DNA of 48,825 bases from Saprospiraceae bacterium (GTDB taxonomy: Bacteria > Bacteroidota > Bacteroidia > Chitinophagales > Saprospiraceae). The stretch's first letter is position 1. Every line of letters begins with the position of its first letter. The stretch covers positions 1-48,825 of the forward strand of contig JAHDDR010000006.1 in the NCBI GenBank assembly GCA_020629255.1, given 5' to 3'. Of the stretch, positions 8,185 through 16,730 are shown one piece after another. A model generated the notes under the pieces. That model was not told where the DNA came from. It saw only the letters and a program-made list of their open reading frames with translations, and ran no database searches. The position numbers and the translations under genes are program-made.

Positions 8185-8754
8185 TCAAGATAAAGCCTCG
8201 ATACATTCTTCTCGAATATTCCATAATTCATCCAAGGAAAAATGATTCCATTCTTTTTTATTTTTTAATTCTTCTTCCATAAATTTTTTGTGGAAATCTT
8301 TTTTCCATTGTCCCACTTGATGGGGTGAAATTTCTTTCTCTACAATTACATCATCTAAAAAAGAGTTGACATCTACATCTGGTTTTGTAAAATCCAATCT
8401 TTGGCTGTCGTGTATTAAATAACAATGTGCTTCTGGGATATATTCTAAATTGTTTTTGGATAAAATATCAGATATAATAGGTGTATTCTTTGCATTCATT
8501 TTAAAAATGCCTACGATTAATTTTATTTTATCTTTTTTTTGTTCCGAAGCAACTTGTTTTAAGAATGCATGTTTTGTACTACACGTTCCTTTTTGTTCTT
8601 TAATGATTAAAGATAAGTCAGAAGGGTCGCTTATTCTAGCGTAATTTAATTGTTCAAGAAACAAACATAGTTCCCTGAACTCAAAAATATTTGTTCCTTG
8701 TACCAATGAAGATAATTCACCTTTTTTATTGAATTTAAAATTTGGAATTTCCAT
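8185..8754 (-). CDS. Conserved hypothetical protein with a possible transglutaminase-like Cys-His-Asp triad
   Basis: This 189-residue cytoplasmic protein has no signal or TM segment. Cys58 is in KGTCSTKHAFL, placed like the nucleophile at the start of a helix in transglutaminase folds. His110 is in EAHCYLI and Asp121 in QRLDFT. The order Cys, +52 His, +11 Asp is that of transglutaminase/papain-like enzymes, and all three lie in the best-conserved-looking segments. The C-terminus (FSLDELWNIREECIEALS) is helical. I recall similar uncharacterised proteins in Bacteroidota but know no function. The gene starts 20 bp after the LytTR regulator on the same strand, so the two probably form an operon. 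Confidence 0.7.
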   Translation of the reverse strand: MEIPNFKFNKKGELSSLVQGTNIFEFRELCLFLEQLNYARISDPSDLSLIIKEQKGTCSTKHAFLKQVASEQKKDKIKLIVGIFKMNAKNTPIISDILSKNNLEYIPEAHCYLIHDSQRLDFTKPDVDVNSFLDDVIVEKEISPHQVGQWKKDFHKKFMEEELKNKKEWNHFSLDELWNIREECIEALS

Positions 8755-8774
8755 GATTGGGTTTTAGCAAAAAA

Positions 8775-9521
8775 TTAAACACTATTCAAGTGTTCCAAAA
8801 ATTCATCTTTCTTTCTTCTTGAAACATCGACGGTTGTTCCGTCTACCATAACGACATATCCCCCTTCTCCACGATAATACTTATTAATGTAATTCATGTT
8901 AATCAAATGGGAACGATGGACTCTGAAAAAATTATAATTTTTTAATAAATCTTCAAAACCCTTGATTTTTCTTGTAGCAATAATCGGATTTTTATTTTTC
9001 AAAATAACTTGGGTATAGCTACCATCTGCTTCGCAACGTATAATTTCATTGACCTCAACAAAAATAAAACCTTCTTGAGTAGGCAATGCAATTCTATGAT
9101 GATGGATGTTTTCACTTTTTATGTTATGTATTAAATGACTGAAATTTTCTGCGGAATTTTTCTGCTTGTATTTTTCATCTGCCCGATGTATGGCTTTTAT
9201 TAATTCTTTTACATCCACAGGTTTTAATATATAATCCAACGCACAAAATTTGATGGCTTGAAGAGCGTATCGATCATGTGCTGTCACAAAAACAACTTCA
9301 AAATTAGTTGTAGTAATTTTTTCCAAAACATCGAACCCGGTTCCGCTTGGCATTTCAACATCCAACAAAATTAAATCAGCATCCGTTTTTTCAATTAATT
9401 CGATGGCGGTTCCAATATCATCTGCTTCTCCAATAATTTCCACCTGTGGGCAAAAATCCGACAACATTTGTTGTAAGACTTCCCGATTCTTTTTTATATC
9501 ATCAATAATAAGCGTTTTCAT
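8775..9521 (-). CDS. LytTR-family response regulator
   Basis: This 248-residue protein has a receiver domain (1-125) with acidic pocket DD (7-8), phospho-acceptor Asp54 in LLDVEMP, the Thr in VFVTAHD and Lys in YILKPVD. The C-terminal LytTR DNA-binding domain (about 143-248) includes VNEIIRCEADGSYTQV and FFRVHRSHLINMNYI. Such regulators usually pair with a membrane histidine kinase of the LytS or 7TM type. None is next to it; the downstream partner is the Cys-His-Asp protein. It is divergent from the lamin-tail lipoprotein gene. Confidence 0.93.
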   Translation of the reverse strand: MKTLIIDDIKKNREVLQQMLSDFCPQVEIIGEADDIGTAIELIEKTDADLILLDVEMPSGTGFDVLEKITTTNFEVVFVTAHDRYALQAIKFCALDYILKPVDVKELIKAIHRADEKYKQKNSAENFSHLIHNIKSENIHHHRIALPTQEGFIFVEVNEIIRCEADGSYTQVILKNKNPIIATRKIKGFEDLLKNYNFFRVHRSHLINMNYINKYYRGEGGYVVMVDGTTVDVSRRKKDEFLEHLNSV

Positions 9522-9595
9522 TTCGGGATAATTATTGATTTTGTCGTTTATAAGTTAATAGAAAAATTATACCTCCAATTTACATTAAATTAACA

Positions 9596-9603
9596 TAACT
9601 TTG
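9596..9603 (+). promoter_or_regulatory. -7 promoter box of the lamin-tail lipoprotein gene (TAACTTTG)
   Basis: TAACTTTG matches TAnnTTTG and lies 28 bp before the ATG at 9632. The -33 region has no exact TTG. Confidence 0.45.
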
Positions 9604-9631
9604 GAGGAACAAATAAAAATAGCAAATTATC

Positions 9632-10168
9632 ATGAACAAATTACTTTTTTACACCCTAACCCTTTCTACCCTATTTATTCTCTTTTATTCTTGTAAGGAT
9701 GATGAAAATAATGGAGGCACCAATGGCGGAACGAGGGAACTCGTTATCAATGAATTTGTTGCCAAAGGTTCTATTCAGACCAACGAGTTCGGTGATTCTA
9801 CAGATTGGATAGAAATTTACAACCCTAGTTCTGATCCTTTTACGCTCACAGCCGGACAATGGTCTCTCGCCGATGCCGATGAAGAATATATTTTACCCCA
9901 AACCTATACCATTCCGGCCAATGGCTTTTTAATTTTTTGGTGTGATGGATTGGATACCATCGCCACCCAAATCCATACGAGCTTTAAATTAACCGCGCAA
10001 GGCGATGAGGTTACTTTGAGCAAAATTGAAGGAGGGGACAAGACGACGGTAGATTCCCGTTATTATTTTAATGCCAATGCCGGACAAAGCTATGGCTTGT
10101 ACCCAGACGGTTCTGAGGCTTGGGACGAAAGAACAGCTCCAACTCCAGGTTCATCCAATGTAGATTAG
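9632..10168 (+). CDS. Lamin-tail domain lipoprotein
   Basis: This 178-residue secreted lipoprotein has a signal peptide (1-20) ending in the lipobox LFYSC with Cys21. The following KDDEN resembles the Lys-plus-acidic export signal that sends Bacteroidota lipoproteins to the cell surface. A Gly-rich linker leads to a lamin-tail domain (about 36-140) with the typical LVINEF, DWIEIYNPSS and SLADAD...ILP...IPANGFLIFWCDG strands. The C-terminus WDERTAPTPGSSN is typical of the family. These Ig-like modules act in adhesion or accompany secreted nucleases; the role here is unknown. It is monocistronic. Confidence 0.85.
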   Translation: MNKLLFYTLTLSTLFILFYSCKDDENNGGTNGGTRELVINEFVAKGSIQTNEFGDSTDWIEIYNPSSDPFTLTAGQWSLADADEEYILPQTYTIPANGFLIFWCDGLDTIATQIHTSFKLTAQGDEVTLSKIEGGDKTTVDSRYYFNANAGQSYGLYPDGSEAWDERTAPTPGSSNVD

Positions 10169-10194
10169 ACTGTTTTTTATTTCTCGGGTTTTTG

Positions 10195-10202
10195 TACTTT
10201 TG
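10195..10202 (+). promoter_or_regulatory. -7 promoter box of the dihydrolipoyl dehydrogenase gene (TACTTTTG)
   Basis: TACTTTTG matches TAnnTTTG. Transcription starting a few bases downstream would begin almost exactly at the hairpin at 10206-10238. Confidence 0.5.
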
Positions 10203-10205
10203 CAG

Positions 10206-10238
10206 CAATTCCAATTCATCCTTTTTGAATTGGAATTG
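10206..10238 (+). promoter_or_regulatory. 5'-leader hairpin of the dihydrolipoyl dehydrogenase mRNA
   Basis: CAATTCCAATTCA (10206-10218) and TGAATTGGAATTG (10226-10238) form a perfect 13-bp stem with a 7-nt loop. It starts 4 bp after the -7 box, so it would form the extreme 5' end of the transcript, 38 nt before the start codon. It could stabilise the mRNA. It might instead end the lipoprotein transcript, but no U-run follows. Confidence 0.5.
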
Positions 10239-10276
10239 TTGTATATAAAAACTCATCCATCAATAATAAAAATAAA

Positions 10277-11680
10277 ATGAAATACGACGTTACGGTCATC
10301 GGTTCTGGCCCCGGAGGATATGTTGCTGCCATTCGTGCGGCACAATTGGGCTTCAAAACAGCCATTATAGAAAAATACGATGTTCTAGGAGGTACTTGCC
10401 TGAATGTAGGTTGTATTCCTTCCAAAGCCTTGTTGGATTCATCGGAACATTACCACAATGCCGCCCATAAATTCAAGGAGCATGGTATTGATGTTACGGG
10501 TTTGAAGGTAAACCTGAAACAAATGATCCAAAGAAAAAGAGATGTCGTTTCCCAAACCAATGGCGGCATCACGTTCTTGATGAAGAAAAATAAAATCGAT
10601 GTTTATCATGGATTAGGATCTTTCGTAACAAAGAACAAAATCAAAATCACTAAGTTGGATGGTAGCCATGAGGAGATAGAAACCGATAAGACTATTATCG
10701 CTACGGGTTCGAAGCCCATCACTCCCGCTTCTTTCAATTATGATAAAAAAAGGGTCATTACTTCTACCGAAGCCTTGGAAATAGAAAAGCTACCCAAGAA
10801 AATGGTGATTATTGGAGCCGGCGTCATCGGTTTGGAATTGGGTTCCGTTTTCGCCCGTTTGGGGACAGAAGTCGAAGTCATCGAATATGCAGATAGGATT
10901 ATAGGAGGAATGGATAAGGATTGCTCCAAGGAACTTCAACGCTCCTTAAAGAAATTGGGCATCAAATTCCATTTGAAACACATGGTGACCGAAGTGAAGG
11001 GAACGAGCCGTTCTGCTACCGTTAAATTCAAGAAAAGGGATACAGAAAACGAACTGGAAATCAAAGCGGATTATTGCTTGGTTGCCATTGGTCGTTATGC
11101 GTATACCGAAGGCTTGGGCTTGGAAAATGTAGGCATAGAAAAAGATGATAGAGGTCGGGTAAAAGTAGATGGACATCTACAAACCAATGTGGAAGGCATC
11201 TTCGCCATCGGCGATGTCATCCAAGGACCGATGTTGGCCCATAAGGCAGAAGAGGAAGGTGTTCTTGTTGCCGAATATATGGCGGGACAAAAACCTCATA
11301 TCAATTATAATTTGATTCCGGGTGTTGTGTATACTTGGCCAGAGGTTGCCGCTGTGGGGCAGACCGAACAGCAATTGAAGGATGCGGGCATTCCCTACAA
11401 AGTAGGTAAATTTCCGTTCAAGGCGTTAGGAAGGGCAAGGGCGAGTATGGATACCGAAGGGATGGTAAAGGTCTTGGCTCATAAAGAAACCGACGAGGTT
11501 TTAGGTGTCCATATGGTGGGGCCCAGAACCGCCGATATGATTGCGGAAGCCGTTGCCATTATGGAGTTCCGAGGCTCTGCCGAAGATATTGCCAGAATGA
11601 GCCATGCACACCCTACTTTTACCGAAGCCACAAAAGAAGCCGCTTTGGCTGCAACCGGAGATCGGGCGTTGCATATGTAG
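10277..11680 (+). CDS. lpdA: Dihydrolipoyl dehydrogenase (E3)
   Basis: This 467-residue flavoprotein has an N-terminal FAD-binding GSGPGGYVAAI (9-19), the redox disulfide GGTCLNVGCIPSK (Cys41, Cys46), the NAD-binding GAGVIGLELGSVF (about 180-192), the second FAD motif IFAIGDV (about 314-320) and the catalytic His-Glu dyad in HAHPTFTEA near the C-terminus. It reoxidises lipoamide in the pyruvate, 2-oxoglutarate and branched-chain dehydrogenase complexes and in glycine cleavage. No E1 or E2 gene is nearby. A strong hairpin follows the gene. Confidence 0.96.
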   Translation: MKYDVTVIGSGPGGYVAAIRAAQLGFKTAIIEKYDVLGGTCLNVGCIPSKALLDSSEHYHNAAHKFKEHGIDVTGLKVNLKQMIQRKRDVVSQTNGGITFLMKKNKIDVYHGLGSFVTKNKIKITKLDGSHEEIETDKTIIATGSKPITPASFNYDKKRVITSTEALEIEKLPKKMVIIGAGVIGLELGSVFARLGTEVEVIEYADRIIGGMDKDCSKELQRSLKKLGIKFHLKHMVTEVKGTSRSATVKFKKRDTENELEIKADYCLVAIGRYAYTEGLGLENVGIEKDDRGRVKVDGHLQTNVEGIFAIGDVIQGPMLAHKAEEEGVLVAEYMAGQKPHINYNLIPGVVYTWPEVAAVGQTEQQLKDAGIPYKVGKFPFKALGRARASMDTEGMVKVLAHKETDEVLGVHMVGPRTADMIAEAVAIMEFRGSAEDIARMSHAHPTFTEATKEAALAATGDRALHM

Positions 11681-11706
11681 GAATATTTGTGTCTTATTGC
11701 TTAGAA

Positions 11707-11755
11707 ATATGTTCCAATTTTAAACCGTTTAAAATTGGAACATATTCATTTTGGG
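11707..11755 (+). terminator. Terminator-like hairpin after lpdA
   Basis: A perfect 18-bp stem pairs ATATGTTCCAATTTTAAA (11707-11724) with its reverse complement at 11728-11745 around a 3-nt loop, followed by TCATTTTGGGATTTT. The U-tract is broken, so termination may be partial. Confidence 0.65.
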
Positions 11756-11845
11756 ATTTTGGAACGTTATTTAATAAAAGGTATAGACATCTTATGGTAA
11801 AAATGGCAATAGATCTAACTCATTCAATATTATTTATTTTTTGAC

Positions 11846-12907
11846 ATGGGCTTTTTGGCATGGCTAGATAGTGAACAGGTTAGGGGTAGCATCAAGGAGA
11901 TGCTAAGACCCTTGTATCGATTGCTCCGCAATAAGAAGGCTAATTTCGTGATGAAAATCTTTTTGGTTATTGCCGTTATTCTCACTATTTATTACCAAGT
12001 TTTTGCCAAGGATAACATCCATGAATTGTATGAGGAATTTTTAGGTCATTTTAATTCTAACAATGCTTGGTGGGTTATCATCGCAACACTATTAATGCCT
12101 GTAAATTGGGCATTGGAAACCTTGAAGTGGCAGGTACTGGTAAGAAGGGTGGAAGAGGTGCCTTTCCTTAAAGCGTTCAAGGGCGTATTTTTGGGTGTTT
12201 CATTATCCGTTTTCACTCCCAATAGAATTGGTGAATATGGGGGACGAATTCTTGTTGTAAAACCGGAAAACAACTGGAAAACAATTGTGGCGACACTCGT
12301 TAGTAGTTTTAGCCAACAGATTGCTTTATTTACTTTGGGAATCGTAGGCTTGGTAGGCTTTATCCATTTCTTTTTGAAGACAGAACCCATACTAACGTTT
12401 GGTATAGGATTTATCGGATTCGTTCTGATCGCCTTTATGTTAATTTGCTATTACAACGTAAGATTTTCTATTCCCCTTTTCGAAAAATTGCCTTATTTAA
12501 GACGTTTTACTAAACATATGGAAGTCTTGGATCAATACACTTTCCAAGAACTGAGCGAAGCTCTATTTTATGCTTGCCTTCGGTATACCGTTTATTCTTT
12601 ACAATATTATCTGATACTTCGTTTTTTTGGTATTGATGTTTCTTTTCTTTTAGGCATTTCTGGCATTGCCGCTATATTTTTATTGCAGACCAGTATTCCT
12701 TTGCCCGCTATCGCCGATTTATTTGTACGCAGCGAAGTGGCACTTTATGTCTGGGGATTTTTTACAGACAATGACATCAGTATACTAGCTTCAACATTTG
12801 GCTTATGGGTATTGAATATTATTTTCCCCGCAGCATTGGGAATGCTCTTCATCTTTACGGTAAATATTACAAAATCTATGGGTGTGAAAAAAGAGGGCGA
12901 GCTCTAA
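11846..12907 (+). CDS. Lysylphosphatidylglycerol synthase TM-region / flippase-like membrane protein
   Basis: This 353-residue protein has about eight TM helices beginning at about 34. The block VSLSVFTPNRIGEYGGRILVV (about 113-133) has the TPxRxGExGGR-like motif of the UPF0104 / LPG synthase N-terminal family. These proteins are thought to translocate lipids or glycolipids and appear in polysaccharide or carotenoid glycolipid pathways. A second member of the family is at 23127. It has no co-directional partner; the 165-bp gap before it holds the lpdA hairpin. The substrate is unknown. Confidence 0.82.
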   Translation: MGFLAWLDSEQVRGSIKEMLRPLYRLLRNKKANFVMKIFLVIAVILTIYYQVFAKDNIHELYEEFLGHFNSNNAWWVIIATLLMPVNWALETLKWQVLVRRVEEVPFLKAFKGVFLGVSLSVFTPNRIGEYGGRILVVKPENNWKTIVATLVSSFSQQIALFTLGIVGLVGFIHFFLKTEPILTFGIGFIGFVLIAFMLICYYNVRFSIPLFEKLPYLRRFTKHMEVLDQYTFQELSEALFYACLRYTVYSLQYYLILRFFGIDVSFLLGISGIAAIFLLQTSIPLPAIADLFVRSEVALYVWGFFTDNDISILASTFGLWVLNIIFPAALGMLFIFTVNITKSMGVKKEGEL

Positions 12908-12954
12908 TAACATCAAATAATAAAGTCTAATCTAATCCACAAATCTTTTAAAAT

Positions 12955-14259
12955 TTATAAAGACTCCTTAGAAAATGGATGCTTCATATGAGTAAAGGTG
13001 GGTTTTCCAATTATGGTCACCTGACCCTTCGTTCCATTTTTTTCTTCAACAACGATACCTTCCCATTGTTCACCACAATCATTTTCTAAGGTGGCATATT
13101 CCCCAATGATGAGTTTCCCGCCGGGCTTGATCGTAATTTTTCCTCCTTTGGGCAAAGAAATTCTACAATTGATAGTTAGTTCTCCTTTTTCTCCAATCAT
13201 GATATGACCCGCCAAATCTTTAGCACCATCCCAAATAGAAGTCCGTCGTATTTTTACATTTTTGGAAGTATCCAAATGGCACCAATTTTTTTGTAGGAGT
13301 TTACGTTGCTTAGAATTCTTTTTCGCAAAATTTTTATGGACGATACCCAATTGGCAGGGAGTCCAAGCATCCCTATATGTATTATAATCCATCACATTAT
13401 TAGAAACCACATTGCAAGGCGGGGCACCGAAGTTCCAGCAATTCCTATGAGAAGGCGTATCGTCACATCGATCGTTGGTTACCCAAGAGTGGCCCAATCC
13501 CAAAACATGGCCTATCTCATGATCCAGTAAGCCACGTTCCAACCATTCCCGTTTAAAATATTCAGGAGGGTTGACATTTGGGTCGGAATACCAATAATTA
13601 TAGAACAAACCGACAATCTTTACAGAAGAACCGAGGGCAATTCCTCTTGAATAGGCTTTGTAGGTTTTGGATTTCAAACTATCGGCATGATGTGCCAAAA
13701 GGAAGATGTTGAGGACGTCTTCTTCTTGTACCGCATACTTATTAATGACGTCTCTTTTGGTAAGGTTTCTATCCTTGCCGCTATTCGTCATGAAATACAA
13801 TTCTTCGTCTCTATGAAAATAGATGCCATCATCGTTTTTGATGCTTGGATCCGGCGTAAGTACATACCTGTAATTCGTGGGGAGGACAGGTGTATTATTG
13901 CCTGTAGGAAGGTTCATGGGTTTGTTGCCGGAAGCAAGCATGCCATTAGAATAATTAATGATATTTTTGACGTATTGCCGTCCCAGATTTTTATCAAAAT
14001 TGCCGGTGCCATCAGCACGTTGTACAATATGGAAGTTGACCCTTATGTTTCGAACCATTTCATGGTGGGCGAGATTAGAGGAAGGAACATAATTTTGCCA
14101 ATCGTTACAATTATTCCTTTTATTATCCATAGGTTCAATGTTCTCCACGTCATTGGATGTGATGAAACCTGATGCAGTAGAAATTTTTTTATTGCAGGAT
14201 ATAGCAATAAATAGAAAGATGAAAAAGGAGGAAAAAAAAAGAAGGAATCGAAGAATCAT
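12955..14259 (-). CDS. Secreted metzincin metalloprotease lipoprotein (M43-like)
   Basis: This 434-residue protein has a lipoprotein signal ending IAISC (Cys22). The zinc site is HEIGHVLGLGH (247-257), an extended HExxHxxGxxH. The Met-turn is in NNVMDY (Met290). The cysteine-rich block between them, with CDDTPSHRNC, and the following TPCQLGIVH match pappalysin-type M43 peptidases. The last 100 residues form beta-rich repeats with alternating Gly and hydrophobic residues (LTINCRISLPKGGKITIKPG), possibly a beta-helix. It is divergent from the TPR lipoprotein gene. The target is unknown; a secreted or surface protease is inferred. Confidence 0.85.
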   Translation of the reverse strand: MILRFLLFFSSFFIFLFIAISCNKKISTASGFITSNDVENIEPMDNKRNNCNDWQNYVPSSNLAHHEMVRNIRVNFHIVQRADGTGNFDKNLGRQYVKNIINYSNGMLASGNKPMNLPTGNNTPVLPTNYRYVLTPDPSIKNDDGIYFHRDEELYFMTNSGKDRNLTKRDVINKYAVQEEDVLNIFLLAHHADSLKSKTYKAYSRGIALGSSVKIVGLFYNYWYSDPNVNPPEYFKREWLERGLLDHEIGHVLGLGHSWVTNDRCDDTPSHRNCWNFGAPPCNVVSNNVMDYNTYRDAWTPCQLGIVHKNFAKKNSKQRKLLQKNWCHLDTSKNVKIRRTSIWDGAKDLAGHIMIGEKGELTINCRISLPKGGKITIKPGGKLIIGEYATLENDCGEQWEGIVVEEKNGTKGQVTIIGKPTFTHMKHPFSKESL

Positions 14260-14360
14260 AAACTCGAATATTTTGAATCTTTAGTGGAATAAAAGAGCAA
14301 GGGCTTTACGTTATTCAGAGACTTAATCATATTTATGTCTGAATTATTAGAAAAGTAATT

Positions 14361-14368
14361 TAATTTTG
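14361..14368 (+). promoter_or_regulatory. -7 promoter box of the TPR lipoprotein gene (TAATTTTG)
   Basis: TAATTTTG matches TAnnTTTG and lies 44 bp before the ATG at 14413. No -33 TTG was found. Confidence 0.45.
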
Positions 14369-14412
14369 TAGACTTAATTATCATAATAAATCATTCAAAT
14401 AATTAAACCATT

Positions 14413-15321
14413 ATGAAAAATAGGGTTTTTATATTCATAGCTGTCTGTTCAATGGCATTATTCTCCTGTCAAAATGAGTCGGGACTTTCTGGTGAAATTG
14501 CAAAATTGGAAAAAGAAGTGGAATCATCCCCAACTGTTGATGGGGTTAACAATTTGGTGACTAAATACAACCAATATATCAAAGAAAACCCCGATGATGC
14601 CGAATGGAATGGAAGATATCTTTATCGAGCGGCGGCAAAACAACTACAAACGAACAATCTTCGGGGTACAGTTCAGTTTCTGAATGATGGAATCAAAAGA
14701 TTCGGCACCTCTTCTGCTACACCCAATAGCATTTATTTGTTAGCAGAAACCTATAAAAATAAATTCAGGCAAACCGACCAGGCAGAAGTATACTATCAAG
14801 CATTGGTGGAAGCTTATCCTTCTAACCCATATGCAGAAAAAGCCAAAGGGAATTTGAAAGATTCCAAAACGCTTTCGGAGAGAATCGAGGTGATAAAATC
14901 TGATATTTATATGGATTCCACACAAACAAGAGTAAATCCGAATAAGGCTCGTAATCTGGTGGATATGTACATGCTTCATGCGAGCTTATTGCCCGACCAT
15001 CCCAAATCGCCCATGTATCTTTATGATACCTATGAAATCGCTAATTCTGTAAGGATGTTCAGAGATGCGGCGGCAGCATGTGAGAAATTATACAAAGATT
15101 ATCCTGAACATGAAAAAGCTCCTACGGCTTTGTTCCTTACCGGATATTTATATGAAAACGAATTGAAGGATATGGATAAGGCAAAGAACTTATATACTAC
15201 CTTTTTGGAAAAATATCCCGAAAATGAATTTGCCAAATCGGCTAAATTCGCTTTGGATAATTTAGGAATACCTCCGGATCAATTATTAGAAAAATTGAAA
15301 AAGAACAACGAAGGGAAATAA
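14413..15321 (+). CDS. Tetratricopeptide-repeat lipoprotein, BamD/YbgF-like
   Basis: This 302-residue protein has a signal peptide ending in the lipobox ALFSC (Cys19). Helical repeats of TPR type follow throughout, for example YLLAETYKNKFRQTDQAEVY...YPSNPYAEKAKGNL (about 103-148) and FLTGYLYENELKDMDKAKNL...YPENEFAKSAKFAL (about 239-285). The alternation of YP..P/E and helix pairs is like BamD or CpoB. BamD itself is normally shorter, and this gene is not in a BAM context, so a general periplasmic scaffold role is the safest reading. An imperfect hairpin follows. Confidence 0.8.
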   Translation: MKNRVFIFIAVCSMALFSCQNESGLSGEIAKLEKEVESSPTVDGVNNLVTKYNQYIKENPDDAEWNGRYLYRAAAKQLQTNNLRGTVQFLNDGIKRFGTSSATPNSIYLLAETYKNKFRQTDQAEVYYQALVEAYPSNPYAEKAKGNLKDSKTLSERIEVIKSDIYMDSTQTRVNPNKARNLVDMYMLHASLLPDHPKSPMYLYDTYEIANSVRMFRDAAAACEKLYKDYPEHEKAPTALFLTGYLYENELKDMDKAKNLYTTFLEKYPENEFAKSAKFALDNLGIPPDQLLEKLKKNNEGK

Positions 15322-15350
15322 AGTTTTTTCTCTACAAAGAAATATGATAA

Positions 15351-15380
15351 GAGCCATGGTAGGAAGCACTATCATGGCTC
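15351..15380. terminator. Hairpin between the TPR lipoprotein and the AAA ATPase genes
   Basis: GAGCCATGGTAG (15351-15362) pairs with CTATCATGGCTC (15369-15380) over 12 bp with one G-U pair. The downstream GATTTG is a poor U-tract. It ends 28 bp before the TTG start of the next gene, so it may be a processing or attenuation structure rather than a true terminator. Confidence 0.45.
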
Positions 15381-15408
15381 GATTTGTAACCATGCACATC
15401 CTATTATT

Positions 15409-16518
15409 TTGAAAGAAACATTATCCTATATTTTTTACGGAACAGAAGCCTTTGCTTCAGAAATAGAGCTTTTTCTTTCGCATATTATTAAAAGCAATGA
15501 AGAAGCGGAGAGAATAGCAACAAAGAAAACACCCATTTGTATCTGGGGTATCCACGGAATAGGTAAAACAGAATTGGTCGAGGCTTTTGCTAAGGAAAGG
15601 AATTATAAATGGTCTTACATCGCTCCGGCCCAATTTGAAGAAATGGGCGATTTGTTGGGGATGCCCCAAATCAAGGAGGGACAGACTTATTTCGCTCCAC
15701 CGGAATGGGTGCCGCAAGAAGATGGCCCGGGTATTTTGTTGATAGATGATGTGAACCGGGCAGATGATCGAATACTCAGAGGAATTATGCAGTTGCTACA
15801 AAACCATGAACTGGCAAGCTGGAAATTACCTAAAGGATGGCATATTGTTTTAACCGCCAATCCAGATGGTGGCGATTATTCTGTTACCCCAATGGATGAT
15901 GCCATGATTACAAGGATGATGCACATTACCATGCAATTCGATGTGAAGGAATGGGCGAAATGGGCTGAAAAAAATAAAATAGATCCAAGGGGAATCAATT
16001 TTGTTTTGACTTACCCCGAAATGGTAAACTCGGGTGAACGATCCACCCCTCGCTCATTGGTTCAATTTTTTCAAGCGATCCATCAAATTGAAGATTTGGA
16101 AAAAGAATTGGGTTTGGTTCAGCTCTTGGCAGATGCTTGTTTGGATAAGGAAACCGCAACGAGTTTCATAGCATTTGTCAAGGATAAGTTGGGCGAATTG
16201 CCTTCACCCGAAGACATTATTAATACCCATAATTTTGAAGGAGAGATACAACAACCCTTGTGGGAAATGGTGAATAGAGCTACTCTACGAGTAGACTTAT
16301 TAGCAACCTTAAGCACAAGACTGGTCAATTATTTGATTGTAAATGATCTGCAACCGGATACGCAACAATTCCAAAATATCAAATCATTTATCTTATTGGA
16401 ATTCATACCCAATGATTTGAGGATGGGCATGGCTTTGGACTTGATGAATGGAAGCGATGCCTTGAAATCCATCATGTCCGATCCGGAACTAAGTCTTTTG
16501 CTCTTAGAAAATATGTAG
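15409..16518 (+). CDS. MoxR-like AAA ATPase (dynein-related AAA_5 type), no visible partner
   Basis: This 369-residue ATPase has Walker A GIHGIGKTEL (about 47-56), Walker B GILLIDDVNRAD (about 107-118), sensor-1 LTANPDGGDYSVTPMDDAMITR (about 147-168) and a helical C-terminal half with SGERSTPRSL. This is the AAA_5/MoxR clade, which usually works as a chaperone with a VWA-domain partner encoded next door. No VWA or DUF2201 gene is adjacent here. No in-frame ATG is available; TTG at 15409 is used (ATT at 15406 is the alternative), since Walker A is only 46 residues in. Confidence 0.85.
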   Translation: MKETLSYIFYGTEAFASEIELFLSHIIKSNEEAERIATKKTPICIWGIHGIGKTELVEAFAKERNYKWSYIAPAQFEEMGDLLGMPQIKEGQTYFAPPEWVPQEDGPGILLIDDVNRADDRILRGIMQLLQNHELASWKLPKGWHIVLTANPDGGDYSVTPMDDAMITRMMHITMQFDVKEWAKWAEKNKIDPRGINFVLTYPEMVNSGERSTPRSLVQFFQAIHQIEDLEKELGLVQLLADACLDKETATSFIAFVKDKLGELPSPEDIINTHNFEGEIQQPLWEMVNRATLRVDLLATLSTRLVNYLIVNDLQPDTQQFQNIKSFILLEFIPNDLRMGMALDLMNGSDALKSIMSDPELSLLLLENM

Positions 16519-16522
16519 GCAT

Positions 16523-16686
16523 TTAGGGATGAGGGATAAATAACGGTCTGGTTTTAGGCTAGATTATTTTGTGATTGGATGAAGAAGAAAACGCAGGCAA
16601 TGCAGGGCATTGGTGAGGATTTCTGATGAAATACAAGTGCAAAAAAAGCAGCCCAAAACGGACACTTGTTAATTCGTCATCCCTAA
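16523..16686. repeat. Intergenic sequence bounded by a 10-bp inverted repeat
   Basis: TTAGGGATGA (16523-16532) and TCATCCCTAA (16677-16686) are perfect inverted repeats 144 bp apart. A second nested pair, ACAAGTG (16633-16639) and CACTTGT (16663-16669), lies inside. No reading frame is convincing here. It could be a degenerate MITE or a structured 3' region between convergent genes; a clear target-site duplication was not found. Confidence 0.35.
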
Positions 16687-16730
16687 GTGAGGTTAAGCTA
16701 TTTTTAGCCTTTCAAAAAGAAGGAATAGGT

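Noticed and set aside
13687-14172. 161-codon open frame on the plus strand opposite the M43 protease gene
   Set aside because: It is antisense to a gene with clear zinc and Met-turn motifs, has no recognisable motif and no promoter; it is a shadow frame.
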